Source: Scilla litardierei
Lineage: Eukaryota; Streptophyta; Magnoliopsida; Asparagales; Asparagaceae
Direction of reading: 5' to 3'
Length of the DNA: 64,000 nucleotides
NCBI GenBank assembly: GCA_030789695.1
Contig: CM061142.1
Span: 797,433,258 to 797,497,257, forward strand
The notes under the pieces are model-generated. The model had not been told where the DNA came from. It saw only the letters and a program-made list of their open reading frames with translations, and did not search any database. The translations under genes and the position numbers were made by a program. Positions 44,794-57,240 of this stretch are shown here, in pieces (position 1 is the first letter of the stretch; every line of letters begins with the position of its first letter).

Positions 44794-46226
44794 GATCGAT
44801 CGCACCGCAAGGAGATTAAGAACAGAAAAGAGACAAATTACAGAGGAAGATCAAATGGCGGAGGAGACTATTCCACCACGACGTATAACTAGGCTTATTT
44901 CCATCTGGGATAGGCTCACTTCAAACAACTCGGCTACTTCGTCTATACTTATGTCAGAGTTTCCTCCAGAGAAGAATTTTGAGCTGAAAATGGGACTTGT
45001 TGTACTGATGCAACAAGATCCCTTCCATGGATGCCATTACCATATCCGCATTACCATATCCAGATGTTCTTGATGAAGTGCACCACCTTTCAGGTCCCTA
45101 ATGTACCAGAGGATGCCATTCGCCTGCGTCTTTTTCCCTTCAGTCTTCGAGATAAAGCTCAATACTGGTTGTGGACGCAATCACATGGCACATTTACTAC
45201 TTAGGATGAGCTAGCAAGTGCTTTCGTTAACAATTTCTATCCACCTTCGAAGACCGTAAAGATACAGAATGCTTTGACGTCTTTTAGGCAGGGCCCTTAA
45301 GAATCATTATATAAGGCATAGGAGCGCTTTAAAGATCTTCAACATCAATGCCCCTACCCCCAAAATAGATGATTGGTAGTTCGTGCACAGTTTCTACAAG
45401 GGTTTAAAAGCGGATACGAAGACGATTATTGACGCCACCGCTAATGGCGCGATATTATCAAAGACACCGGAAGATGCTACGACGTTACTAGAGGATATGG
45501 CCTCTAACAATCAGCAGTGGGCTAATGAGAGGGGCCAAACATCATCATCTGTGAAGCCGGTAAGCATATATGAAGCCAAGGCAGTGGCAGAATTGGCGAC
45601 AAAGTTTGACTCTCTATCTAGGGTGGTGGAGAGAATTGAGAAGAAGTTGTTCGAGCCTTGTGTTGTGCCTGACATGTCGACATCAAATGGACACACAAAT
45701 GATTGGCAAGGACAAGTCATGATGTATATAGGCGGTGAGGCACATGAGGAACCCGTTGAGCAGGTTCAGTATGTTTTTGATTACAAGTCAGGTGGAGGAA
45801 ATAATGGGTCTTGGGTGAATTCGGCTTGGAAGTCTCATCCCGGATCATCATGTGCAAACAATAGTGGAGCTTTAACACCTCCTCAATAACCACCACAGCA
45901 ACAACAAGCTCGCCCGACACCTCAGCAACAAACCTATCAACAAAGTCTACCACAACAACAACAATTCCAGCGAAGGCAATAAGCAAGGCCTTATAGACCC
46001 CCGGATTTAATCAAGGATGGAGGCCACAAAACCCACCGCCGGCACCGCAAAGATCCGAGCATGAGACTAGAGTTGAGGAGTTTATGATCGAGCAGAAGAA
46101 GATTAACGCTAAACCATCAGATGGCCAAGATAGCCTCAAAACCATCGTGACGCAATTGGCAGAGCAAATCACATTGCTCAACACGGCCCAAAATCAATTG
46201 CCGGCTCAACCGGAGCCAAACCTAAA
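44794..46226 (+). pseudogene. Athila/Tat-type gypsy gag, decayed
   Basis: ATG at 44,855 (MAEETIPPRRITRL), preceded by a purine-rich leader. In changing frames the gag core is readable: AIRLRLFPFSLRDKAQYWLW, FVNNFYPPSKT, ERFKDLQHQCP and FYKGLKADTKTIIDATANG. LEDMASNNQQWANERG follows, then a linker (IYEAKAVAELATKFDSLSRVVERIEKKL), a short Gln-rich part and a C-terminal helix (LKTIVTQLAEQITLL). Stops and frameshifts at several places make it non-functional. This core type belongs to gypsy elements with large gags (Athila and relatives). Sirevirus copy 2 interrupts it at 46,227. Confidence 0.85.
46222..46226. other. Presumed target-site duplication of Sirevirus 2, left copy
   Basis: CTAAA precedes the LTR. 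The right copy lies outside the window, so it cannot be confirmed. Confidence 0.4.
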
Positions 46227-46949
46227 TGTAATGCCCTACGTAGCTACTGCACAAGTACTATGGGGGGGTGAATAGTACTTTAAAATAATTAAGAGGATAA
46301 TTCCTAATTATCTTGCAAACCTCAACTAACAATGCGAAAATGTAAATGTGACAACAAATAAGAAGCAATCGCAAACAAACAATTTAACGGGTTCAGATCC
46401 ACCCAAGTCTCCCCGACTTGTTCCCGGTGATCCTACGTCCCAAACACCCGGATACCCTCCGGATACTTGAGTTAGAAACCTCTAACTCAAATTTGCACTA
46501 TGAAATACTTGTAGAGACCTCTACAAGATCAAATCATACACAAATCGAAATATGACTCACAACCCGGGATCACACACACTCTCACAACCGAGAGTAAAAC
46601 ACTTACAATATCGAAAGTAAATGAAATAGAAAAGCTTACCACAAAATACCTATGCCTTGAGTATAACTTACGATTTAGGGCAAAGATGATTTTGGGGAAG
46701 ATGAAGAGGCACCAAACCCTAGCTCCAAGTAGATGACCAACAATGGAGTCCTAGGTGGATGTTGGTGACCTAGAATCAAGCACTTGGCTTGGAAGGCTCA
46801 CAATCAATGAATCTCTCTTTTGAAATAAGAGTGAGGGAGAGATTCTTGAAAGGAATGAAAGAGATTTGAATTGAGATTTAATGCTTCTCTTTGATTCTCT
46901 AAAGTTCACTTAATATCAGCCTTGAGTGCAATGAATGCAGCACTCCAAG

Positions 46950-46957
46950 TATTTATA
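46950..46957 (-). promoter_or_regulatory. TATA box of Sirevirus 2 3' LTR
   Basis: CCTATAAATACTTGG on the minus strand, same place as in copy 1. In a 3' LTR it would drive flanking DNA rather than the element. Confidence 0.7.
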
Positions 46958-47019
46958 GGTTAGAGGAAAGAGAGAGAGAAAAACGTTTCAATTAAAGCTC
47001 CAACGGCTCTATTCTGAAC

Positions 47020-47550
47020 CAGACTAGTCGGTCAAAGAAGGATCACTGACCGACTAGTTCATCAACTAGTCGGTCGGTGATACAACATAGACCGACAAAT
47101 GGTTGAACAACCAAAAGGTCGAAGTACAGGAGATGACAACTAGTCGGTCTAAGAAGACTTGTCGACCGACTAGTTTCACAACTAGTCGGTCGGTGAATGT
47201 TCTTTGACCGACTAATAGTCGAAATAGAGAAGGCTGTCTTCAAGTTGATTTAGTCGGTTTAAGAAAAAATGTTGACCGACTAGTTCATCAACTAGTCGGT
47301 CGACAAACGTTCTTTGACCGACTAACGATAAATAGTAATTAGGCATGTACAGGGAAAGCTCAACTAGTCGGTCTAATAAGAAACACTGACCGACTAGTTT
47401 CACAACTAGTCGGTCGATGAACCATCTTTGACCGACTAACTGTAAACAGTAAGTGAGCTAGAATTGAAGGAGGCAAACTAGTCGGTTCAAGAAGCTTGTC
47501 CGACCGACTAGATCACCATCTAGTCGGTTGGTTCTTCTTCTTGAACCAAC
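47020..47550. promoter_or_regulatory. AGTCGGTC array in Sirevirus 2 3' LTR
   Basis: Five modules as in copy 1, with the same terminal module (GGTTGGTTCTTCTTCTTGAACC). Confidence 0.9.
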
Positions 47551-47953
47551 TAACATGCACAAGAAGTCGCGAATCGAAGCGCGAAGCTTCGGGAAAGTTT
47601 GTATGGACTTCTACTAAGATCCTAGCTCTAAGATATGACCATTATGAAGATTTAAAACGTAAGACCTACTCAAGGCTTAACATTCTACGAAAGAAGCTAG
47701 AAGACTATAAATAAAACTTGACGAACCGTCTTCAAAAGCTTCAATCGAATCTTCCTGACTTCAATAAACGTCCTTGAGCTTCAACGAAGCTTCAAGCACA
47801 CGTTCACGCACTTTGAGAAGTCTTGAGACGTTGCTATTGATATACGCAGAATTTTGGCGACGATCTCCATAACTGCGCTCACAAAGAGTTAGTTCACGAT
47901 ATTTATGTTTGTTCATCATCCAAAACCAAATCCGGGGAGTCCAATACTCAACA

Positions 47954-47969
47954 TTCTCCCCCTTTTTGG
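47954..47969 (-). other. Polypurine tract of Sirevirus 2
   Basis: CCAAAAAGGGGGAGAA on the minus strand, ending directly at the LTR start TGTTGAG. It primes second-strand synthesis. Confidence 0.9.
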
Positions 47970-48886
47970 TGATGACAAACCAACATAAATAATAATCAAA
48001 AATAATGATTCAAATGTAATTTACTTACTCCCCCTGCATTGATGACATGTTAATTCCATATTCAATAATAATCATAAGCATCAAGCAGACGAGTAAAGTT
48101 TAAAATATGAATCCAATTGTCGAAATTTAGGATTTGAAATCCATTTTTATATCTTAACTCCCCCTGAATCTAATATATCAAATTAGATTCTTGGAAAATG
48201 CTTTAAATTATCATTTAGCACATTGTCATTATTAATTCTCTCCCCCTTTGGCATTAGCAAAAAGTGTGGGAGGATATCAACGACAACAACAATGGCTTCA
48301 AATAAAAGCACGGGAGTCGTAGAATACGACCACGGTCCAAAAGGCACCAAAGAAAAATACGAATTAAATCAAAGCGTGTCAATGATACCATAGTCAAAAA
48401 TCGAAAAACGAAATCATCAAAACTCAAATTAATATTACGAATTGAGTTATGGAATATACTCTCCAATATCAAAATTCTTGGTTAATTTAGTGCATGGAAA
48501 ACAATTCTATGTTTCCATAGAAATAATTTCTATTTAAACAAGTTATTATCGTCGAGCGACGATATCAAATATCAGAGACAAAAAAAGAATATAATGTGCA
48601 CAAGAGAATAAATGTCAACATCGATGTATATATATATGTGAAACATGAGTACATCAAAAGTATCCATCGCCAATATACATAAAATAAATCCTCAGATCGA
48701 AGCACAAAATACAACATCATATCACAGCATATATCGGTGTATCACATACATATCAAAAATATCAAAAACATCATCAGAGATACATCAAAATACATCACAA
48801 AATGTCATAACCACCATCTATCCTACACAACTCTCACACACTACAAAAATCATCCAATATGCACTAGGAGAGTCCTCCAAAGAAGC
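47970..48886 (-). other. 3' non-coding region with extra polypurine tracts
   Basis: No ORF of note. Three further AGGGGGAG-type tracts lie at 48,027-48,035, 48,156-48,165 and 48,237-48,250, upstream of the one at the LTR. Multiple polypurine tracts before the 3' LTR are reported for Sireviruses. Confidence 0.7.
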
Positions 48887-50437
48887 TCAGGAGGCAGTAG
48901 GAAGATCTGCAGCAGCAGAAGGCTCTGCAGGAGGAGTGGTCACTGGAACAGCAGGAGTGGAGATCTCTGGCACGACAGAAGTGGTCTCGGGAGTAGCAAC
49001 AGACGAAGCATCCACCGGAGGAATGGTGGCAGCAGGTGTGCTCTCGGGATCACCGGTAGAAGAAACAGCAGCAACAGAAGCACCCTCAGGGGCACGAGCA
49101 GCAGCAGCACGAACAAGCTCGTCGAGCTCGTCGTCATCCATCTCCGCATCGTCAGAAACAGATGGAGGAATCGTAATGCCCAAGTGAGAAGCGATGCGAG
49201 CGAGAATCTCCTCAGAGCGAGCACATCGAGACTCCACACGTTTCAATGAACGTGCGAGGTCAGTAAGAGTAGGAGAGGGAGCAGGAGAGGCTGAAGCAGA
49301 CGGGGTCGTCCTCTGAACATGACGAAGCGCCGCAAGAGACTTCTTGATGGCCGTCGCATTCAGAGGGGGACCGAGGGGACGCTCATCATCACGGGGCAAA
49401 GGGACATGAAAGTGACGAAAGACAAGTGTCAGAAGGCCGGGATATGGGATGTGAGCAGATTTCGTGGACTTTCGGATACACTCGAAAGAATCCATCTTAT
49501 TGAGAATGATCCTAGCCCAGTTAATCTCGCTCCCCATGAAGATGACGTAAACGAGCTTCGGGAATGGCTGGGATGGCAAGGAAGAAGAGCCGTACTTCGG
49601 AAGGAGGCACGACTTCAAGATCAGATTAAGAACCCAAGCATTCGGCTTGAAGGACTTCGAAGGCATGCCAATCATGGCAGGAGGAATCTCATGAAAGATC
49701 TCGGCGAGCATCACCTGATCGAGCTCAGAAATGTCGTCGACAAAAATATCAGAAGGAAGAAGGCCAGACGAGGAGACACCAATCAAATCTCCTAAGACTT
49801 CTGCCGTGAGGACTATCGGTGTCCCCAAGACAGTAGTCTCAATAGAATGGGTCTCGTCGTACTGACCGCGAACCCTATTGGCGTAGAATAGCTTGACAAG
49901 CCGAGGGTATGGATGTGGATTTGCCTTAGGGTCATACCGAAGATAATCGATAAGACCGCTAGACGACAAAAGATCAGCAAGGCCTGGGAAGTCAGAGAAC
50001 TGTATGAAATGCTCCAACAACAGCGGACAGTGTTCGATACAGTTATATGCCACGAGACACAACGGGTCATCACGACATAAAGAGATATCGACACCGCCAA
50101 CCGGCATCAGAGCCTTCCCCTTAGGCTGACGAGTGGAAGAACGGTGTTGAGGAGTAGGATCCCGAGCGGTATGCTCGGTCTCCGGAATGTATTCCGTCTC
50201 AGAATCGTCAGGAGGAGTGGGGGCACGGAATGAAGCTGGTGAAACGGGTTGCTTCCTAGGCTGAGATCGGGCTCGGGGCTTCGCTATCGCCGTCCTCTTC
50301 TTCTTAAGAGGAGGCGAAGACGACGAAGGGTGGGTTGATTTATATCAGCGTTTAGGTTGCGAGGGTTCCCTAGGAGGTGACTCTACGGTCATAGGGGATG
50401 GGCTCGAGGGTCGGATCGGGATTCTTGTCTTCGCCAT
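48887..50437 (-). pseudogene. Sirevirus 2 third ORF (env-like)
   Basis: The start is at the ATG at 50,437 (MAKTRIPIRPSS), in register with copy 1. A TGA-type interruption near 50,340 lies in the basic Ser/Pro-rich N-terminus. From 50,107 onward 406 residues are open: GGVDISLCRDDPL, EHFIQFSDFPGL, LVKLFYANRVRGQYDE and TTVLGTPIVLTAEVLGDLIG. Then come PPAMIGMPSKSFKPNAW, ERPLGPPLNATAIKKSLAALRHVQ, a helical segment with LARSLKRVESRCARSEEIL, and an acidic, Ala/Pro/Thr-rich tail. Unlike copy 1 the middle is not frameshifted, which supports a real protein under past constraint. No membrane segment is seen, so the env label is positional. Confidence 0.78.
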
Positions 50438-50700
50438 AAGCGTGACGAGACAATCGCAATCAAATTCGATCGAAATCTAAAACCCTAAAGATCAAACCCT
50501 AGACAAGCCCTAGAAAACGCTGAAATCGATGAAACTATAAGAAACCCTAACCCTAGACGCTGAGAGAGGGTATACCTAGGTCGAAAGGAGGAGAGGGTAG
50601 ATCGGCTCAGGCAGAGATGGCCGGAGAGTGGCCGGAAAAGGCACAGTCGACGGCGGAGAGGGAGGAAGACGAAGGGGGTTTCGGGGGTTTTTGAGCTGGA
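50438..50700 (-). other. Leader of the env-like ORF, copy 2
   Basis: Several AAACCCTA or ACCCTA words (50,480-50,560) and a C/T-rich stretch, as in copy 1. No ORF. Confidence 0.4.
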
Positions 50701-50995
50701 GAGAGCAACGCACCGACTAAAATGAAGAGAAGTCGGTTAGATAGAGTTTTAAGTCGATCGGAAGTCGAAAAGACGCAACTGTCCCTGAGCACTTTGTCGG
50801 TCAGAGTTCAAGCGCTGATCGACTAGATGACCATCTAGTCGGTCGGCCAATGAGCTTGAACCGACTAAGTGCAAACAGTAACTGAAGCCAAAATTCTGAG
50901 CAAGAGTTAGTCGGTCTGCGTTCATTTATTGACCGACTAGATCGTAATCTAGTCGGTCGGTCAATGAACATGAACTGACTAACAGAGTTCAAAAA
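50700..50995. promoter_or_regulatory. Internal AGTCGGTC array upstream of env-like ORF, copy 2
   Basis: Two full modules and a partial one, with the GCAAACAGTAACTGAAG linker. Position and order match 6,245-6,470 in copy 1. Confidence 0.72.
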
Positions 50996-51231
50996 TTTGA
51001 AAATATGAAATTTTGAGTCTCTCCTAATCGCACTTGGACGAAACATCGTAATACTCTCATTAATCAATATACTACCCCATTAAACATTGAAAATCTTAAA
51101 TTTGACGTTCATGAATAAATCGAGCGTAAATTCCGAAAATTCAACGAAAAATCCAGAAAATTCCAATAAATCTAGCATGTGCAAATATAAACGAAATTGA
51201 TAGCATGCAAGATTATTGAATAAAATGAATC

Positions 51232-54200
51232 CTAAATCTCGGATTCACCCATAATCCCCAATTCTCGACGTAACCGCACAAAGGAGTCTTCCTTTAGGGG
51301 TTTCGTGAAAATATCGGCGATTTGCTTCTGGGTTTCAACGTACACTAATATGATGTCCTTTTTAGCAACATGATCATCTAAGAAATGGTGACGGACATCT
51401 ATGTGTTTAGAACGGGAATGGTGTACCGGATTCTTAGAGAGACATATTGCACTTTGGTTGTCCACCATGATAGGACAAGTATCACAGTTTATACCAAAGT
51501 CTTTAAGTGTGTGTCTCATCTAAAGAACCTGAGCACACGCGGCACCGGCGGAAATATATTCCGCCTCGGTGGTTGAAAGTGATACGGAATTCTGCTTCTT
51601 GGAAAACCAAGAGACAAGAGAATTTCCTATAAAATGGCAAGTGCCACTAGTACTTTTCCTGTCAGATTTGCATCCCGCATAATCTGCGTCACTATATGAG
51701 ATTAACTCATATGTGCTAGATTTTGGATAAAGTAATCCAAAATCAAGTGTGTAACTTAAATAACGGAAAATACGTTTTACCGCTACTAAGTGAGATTCCT
51801 TAGGTTGAGACTGATAACGAGCACATACACATACGGCAAACATAATATCGGGCCTACTTGTGGTAAGATATAATAAAGTACCTATCATACCTCGATATAG
51901 ACGAATGTCTACATCTTTACCGCCCGTATCCTTATCAAGATGTGTAGTCGTGCTCATTGGAGTCTTCTTCCCGGAGGCATTCTCCATTCCAAATCGCTTA
52001 AGCAACTCCACCGTGTATTTCGTTTGGTGGATGAAGATTGCATCGTTCATTTGGCGAATTTGGAGACCTAAGAAATACTTGAGCTCACCTATGTGGCTCA
52101 TCTCAAATTGATCCTTCATCACATTAGAAAACTCTTCGCAAAGAGTGAAGTTAGTAGCACCGAAAATGATATCATCAACGTAAATTTGAACTAAAATTAT
52201 ATCATTATTCGAATACTTAACAAATAATGTCAAATCAACTTCTCCCATTTTAAAACCTAAATCCAAAAGAAAATTCTTTAAACGGTCATACCAAGCTCGA
52301 GGATCTTGTCTCAAACCGTAAAGAGCTTTCTTAAGTTTGAAAACGTGATTTGGAAATTTTTCATTTATAAAACCCGGAGGTTGAGAAACGTAAACTTCCT
52401 CAACAACATCTCCATTTAAAAACGCACTTTTTACATCCATTTGAAAGAGTTTAAAATCTTTATGGCATGCAAAAGATAATAATAATCTAATAGATTCTAA
52501 TCTAGCTACCAGAGCAAAGGATTCTTCGAAATCTATACCTTCCTCTTGCCGATAGCCTTGAGCTACTAACCGAGCTTTGTTCCGGACGACGATTTGATTT
52601 TCGTCGGTCTTGTTCTTGAAAATCCACTTCGTTCCTATAACGGTGTGGTTCTTCGAAGGCAATGGAACAAGCTCCCAAACTTTATTCCTCTCGAATTGAA
52701 TGAGTTCCTCTTCCATGGCAAGGATCCAAGTGCTATCTTCGCACGCCTCATTAATATTCTTTGGCTCAATCGAGGAGGCAAAGGCACAATGATCGAAGTA
52801 GTTCACTTGCGATCTCGTCTTGACATTATCATGAATATTGCCAATGACTTGCTCATGAGGATGGTCACGAACAGTATGAAGCCGTTTGGGAATTCCCTGA
52901 TCACTAGGAACATTCTCAAAATATTCATTAGTCGGGTTAGTCCCAATAGAATCAATAGAATTGGAATTACCAATTGAATCACATAAGACATCCATGGAGT
53001 CATCATCATTAGTAATTCTAGTTGGGACAAAACCTTCATTAAATGAGACATGAAGTGATTCCTCAATCGTTGAGGTTCATTTGTTGTATATCCGGTAGGC
53101 TTTGCTACGGGAGGAATATCCAACAAATATCCCCTCATCGGATCTTGGATCAAATTTGTCCAAACTACCATACGTGTTTTTAATAAAACATTTTGCGCCG
53201 AAAACACGAAAATGTTTAACTTGAGACAACCTACCAAACAACAATTCATAACAAGTTTGTTTAGTGCCAGGCCTCAAAAGTATTCTATTAAACACATAGC
53301 AAGCGGTATGTACCGCTTCCGCCCAAAATTGATGGCCAAGTTAGCTATCATCAAGCATAGTGCGAGCACATTCCACTAGCGTCCTATTCTTTCTCTCAAC
53401 AACACCATTTTGAGGAGGTGCGTGAGGGAATGAAAAGGTGTGTGTAATACCAACTTCATCACAAAAGTTCTCAAACGACTCATTCTCAAATTCCCCTCCA
53501 TGATCACTACGAATAGTGACAATGGTGGTTCCAATGAGATTTTATACTTTCTTGACAAATATTGTGAAGTTTTCAAAAGCTTCATTTTTATTACACTATG
53601 AAAATACCCAAGTAAACCTAGAAAATTCATCAACGATGACAAGTCCAATCTAGCTTTACCTAATGAAGCAACTCTAGTTGGCCCAAATAAATCTAGATGT
53701 AATAGCTCTAGTGGCCGCTTAGATGAAATGCTTTTCTTAGGTGTAAATGAAGATTTTGGAAGCTTGCTTCGTTGACACGAGTCACAAAAGATTTTCTTTT
53801 GAAAGACAAGCTTAGGGAAGCATCTAATAGAATTTAACTTGGAAAGCTTAAAGAGTGTTCCAAAGTTCACATGACCAAAACGTCGATGCCATAAGTGTTG
53901 TTCCCTTGTGTTGGCAATGAGACATTGTTCATGTGATCTTGGAAGATCTAGGATATATATATCCTTATGGCGTGTGCCGGAAAACAATACATCATTAGTA
54001 TTTTTATTCAAAATATGGCACATTCCTTTCGCAAAGCTAACTTTGTAACCTTTGTTACAAAGTTGGCTTATTGAAATGAGATTGTGGTTTAATCCTTTAA
54101 CAAGGTAAACATCACATATTAATGGTTTAGAAGGATTACCCACTTTGCCAACACCTATGATGGTCCTGCTCTCGTTGCCTCCAAAGACTACTCGGTTTCC

Positions 54201-54332
54201 ATTTGCAATGGGCACCACTCCGGAGAGCAATTGAGCGTCACCCGTCATGTGTTTTGAACACCAGCTATCGAGTATCCAATTATTCTTGGAGCCAAATTTG
54301 GATTTGTTGCTCCGTTTCTTTCTCTTGAGTAC
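51232..54332 (-). pseudogene. Sirevirus 2 pol
   Basis: Frame opens at 54,332. The protease motif reads DSW rather than DSG (near 54,270), a change of a catalytic-loop Gly. The zinc finger (LWHRRFGH...FCDSC) and LDLFGP are present. A frameshift near 53,655, after VASLGKAR, shifts the integrase core. A stop at 53,077 replaces Arg after YRIYNK. RT and RNase H are open from 52,995 (MDVLCDS) through YVDDIIF and [13 protein letters not shown] to a stop at 51,520, where Trp is expected. The last 95 residues, to ELGIMGESEI, follow to 51,232. Apart from these changes it agrees with copy 1 almost residue for residue. Confidence 0.9.
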
Positions 54333-54445
54333 CTATAGATAGAAAATATCGTATCATGGTAACCAAGGTCATTGGGTCCTAAAGATTAGACCTTTGGAAG
54401 CCAAGTCCAATTGGACTTAGACTTCCCCACATAATTATCACTATG

Positions 54446-54450
54446 CACGA
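54446..54450. other. Target-site duplication CACGA, left
   Basis: CACGA before TGATCGGAC and again at 61,423-61,427 after GCAGAAACA. This proves the nested unit is one insertion. Confidence 0.93.
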
Positions 54451-55623
54451 TGATCGGACTATTTTGACCGGGCCTGAACGGGCCGGGTCTACTACGGCCT
54501 TGGGGCCCCGGCCCAAGGATCCTACGGGCGGGCCGCACTTCTCCCCCCCAATACGAAGGCCCAAAAAGATTACCCACTTTCATAGTGGATGAAATGATGG
54601 CCCAACTTAACGGCCATCGTTTTAGCCATCATGGCTCGTAAGACATGGCAACCATCTTCATGGCCATAACTTGCCAATAATGGTCCGACTTAAATGGCCA
54701 TCTAGCCATCAAGGCTCGACTTCATGGCCAGACTTAATGGCCATCACTCCCCCGCCAATTATGGCAACCGCAATGCCCATTACTCCAGCCTTCATGGCCC
54801 GCCAATTATGGCAATCACTCATGGCCATGACTCCAGCTTCATGGCGTCATCAAGTGGGCGCAATTAGAGGGGGTCAACACTTCCCCATTTGCACGACCCC
54901 ATGAATGGTGGCCATGATGTCACGTCATGACACATTATGAGCATGATTCGTCTATATGAGGAGGGGGCGCGCGTCATTGGAAAGGGGCCCGGGATCTTTG
55001 TGATCTACAACCATGGTATCGTATACTATCACTATGACTCCTTCTTCCACCTATAATATTCTTCCTCCAAAGCTCGGCCTGAGGGCTCGGGTATCGGTCT
55101 CTCCGCGAGCCATACTCGATCCCACCGAGCTCCTACACAGATCCGTTCTGACTTAGGCATCGGAGGGGAATTGGTCGGAACCAAGGTCCGACCCCCCTGA
55201 CGAGCTCCCTCGTCTATTCAGGTCCAGGAGATCCAGCGACGCCGAGGCTTCTCCTCAGCGTCCTTCCAACCGGAGCCGAGCGCCCACGTCCTCGAGCCCG
55301 TTCGTCTCCTCCACCACGAAGACGTCACTCTGCCGAGGCTACCCCTCGCCGAGCCGACGCGAGGATCCGCGCGTCCCCCAATGAGCGACTCCGCCTTCAA
55401 CCGATCCAGGAGGTCGTCGTCTTGCCGAGGCTACCCCTCGGCCCGCCAAAGAACGGAGCCGCGCCTTCCCGCTCGAGCGAACGCGCCATCGGCCGACCCC
55501 ACCGGTCAGCTCCGCCTCATGCGACTGCCACGGCAACGCGGGGGTCCCGCGTGTCCCCCTTTGACCGCGTTGACCCCGCACCCTCAATACTATCAATGTG
55601 TTCTGCGAAAAATAGCAGAAACA
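54451..55623 (+). repeat. Left (5') LTR of the nested element
   Basis: 1,173 bp, TGATCGGACTATTTTG...GCAGAAACA. I count about 18 substitutions and 2 single-base indels against the right LTR, roughly 98.4% identity. The first half carries many ATGGCCAT or TGGCCAT words (54,590-54,850). The second half is GC-rich. Confidence 0.95.
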
Positions 55624-55625
55624 TG

Positions 55626-55643
55626 TGGCGCCGTCTGTGGGAA
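55626..55643 (+). other. Primer-binding site of the nested element
   Basis: TGGCGCCGTCTGTGGGAA, two bases after the LTR. The TGGCGCC start is common in gypsy elements of the Tat and Athila type. I cannot assign the tRNA with certainty. Confidence 0.75.
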
Positions 55644-56282
55644 CCGATCAATACCCATGTCATCAACCACATCGGTAGAGATTCGTTCCGCAAATCAAAA
55701 GCCGGAAAGGCCCACTCCCAAAGAGTCGATAGACAGCGCCTCGCTCTAAGGGATTCCATACAACGGTAACATCTGAGGCCTTATTTATCCAGAATTGCCA
55801 ACAAGTTCAGCCATTCCAGTGTGCGAATGAGGATCCACGTCCATGTCCCTGGCCACTAGTATTTTGGCTCCTAATTATGAACGCAGATGAGGGCAGAGCC
55901 ATCCCAAGTCTGCCATTCGACATTGTCAACGCACCCACGGGTTCAAGCGAGTGATCAACAGAATCCCCTGGATCGCCACCACCCTCGGCATTGGAGCGGT
56001 TGGCCGAGGCATCACAGGAGGTTTAGCGGCAGTTGCTGGCACCCGTTGCTGGGCGACCTGGACCTCACCAACAAGTGACGGAACGCTATTGTACGTCCCC
56101 GACCGGGGAGCGGCGGCAACCTCGGTTTCCGACGTGAAGGGGGAGCTCAACCTCTAGAGGTCGTCATTTACGGCACCGAAACAGCATCAATTATTTAGAA
56201 TTACTCGAGCTGAAGGTCGTCAATTAATCTGCATCAATTACGACATCAATATGGTGTCAATTGGGCGTCACGAACCAGCAGT
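55644..56282 (+). other. Leader of the nested element, no gene seen
   Basis: Non-coding between the PBS and the ANTH fragment. Repeated CATCAATTA and ATCAATT words lie at 56,185-56,255. Confidence 0.5.
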
Positions 56283-57240
56283 CCAAGCAAAATCAGGAAG
56301 GCACTCAGCGCGGTCAAGGACCAGACCAGCATCGGATTGGCCAAGGTCAGCACCGCCAGCAGCTTCATCTCCGACCTCGACATGGCGATCGTGAAGGCCA
56401 CCCAGCGCGACGAGTACCCAGCGGAGGAGAAGCACATCCGGGAGATCCTGAGCCTGACATGCTACACCCTCAACTACATCAGCTAGTGCGTGTGCACCCT
56501 CTCCCACCACCTCAGCGAGACTCGGAGCCGGTCCGTCGCCCTCAAGACCCTCGTGCTCGTCCACCGCCTCCTCACCGACGGCGGCCCCACTTACGAGCAG
56601 GAGCCGGAGCCAGCAGATGCACGACGACAACGAACTCAAAGGCGTTGACGGTGGTGTTGACGCCGGTGAGGGACATTAGGTCGATCGAGAAGAAATTTTC
56701 CAGGGCTCAGCATCTGCAGCAGCTCCTCGATCGCTGCCTCGCTTGCCGACCCACTGGCTCCGCCAAGGACAACCGAATCGTGGCGGTGGCGATGTCCCCT
56801 GTCCTGAAAGAGGGCTTCCAGCTCTACTTTGACCTCCAGGAGGTGATGGCCGCCCTCGTCGACCGATTCGCTGACCTCGAGGTCCCCCAGCGTGTCCGCG
56901 TCCACGACGTCTTCGCCCGCCTCTCCAAGCAGTTCGACGAGCTCGACCTCTTCTACTCCTGGTACAAGACCACCGGAATCTCCCACCCTTCCGAGTTCCC
57001 CGACGTCGAGCGGATCCCCCAGCAGAAGCTAGACGTCATGGATGACATCATCCGCGACAAGTCCATCCGCCCCTCGACCTCCAGGAAATCCTTCAAGAAC
57101 TTCAAGGAGCTCACGTGCGAGAAAGACACCCGGAGGGGGGGCCGATGCCGCCACGGCCGCCGAGGCATCCTCCCGGGTCGTGGCCCTGCCGGCACCCGAG
57201 CCCAAGCCCGAGGAAGTGGTCGAACAGACAACAAGAGGAA
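56283..57240 (+). pseudogene. Captured clathrin-assembly (ANTH/AP180-like) gene fragment
   Basis: Part 1 (56,283-56,605) reads PSKIRKALSAVKDQTSIG, SDLDMAIVKATQRDEYPAEEKHIREILSL, then a stop where the family has an aliphatic residue, then RSVALKTLVLVHRLLTDGGP: the start of an ANTH domain from almost the first codon. Part 2, in another frame (56,640-57,120), reads HLQQLLDRCLACRPTGSAK, FQLYFDLQEVMAALVDRF, SKQFDELDLFYSWYK and KLDVMDDIIRDKS: the end of the same domain. About 100 residues between are missing. ALPAPEPKPEEVVEQ (57,180) fits the family's linker after ANTH. Such proteins bind phosphoinositides and clathrin at the plasma membrane. GC-rich codons contrast with the Sirevirus around it. 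Not translatable as a whole. Confidence 0.9.

Larger units (their letters stand above)
46227..47953 (-). repeat. 3' LTR of Sirevirus 2
   Basis: 1,727 bp, TGTTGAGTATTGG...CATTACA on the minus strand. The polypurine tract at 47,954 proves it is the 3' LTR. It contains the array and the TATA box. Confidence 0.93.

Noticed and set aside
44226..44810. Minus-strand frames of 183-194 residues across the gap
   Set aside because: Nearly all residues are undetermined because they span the N run.
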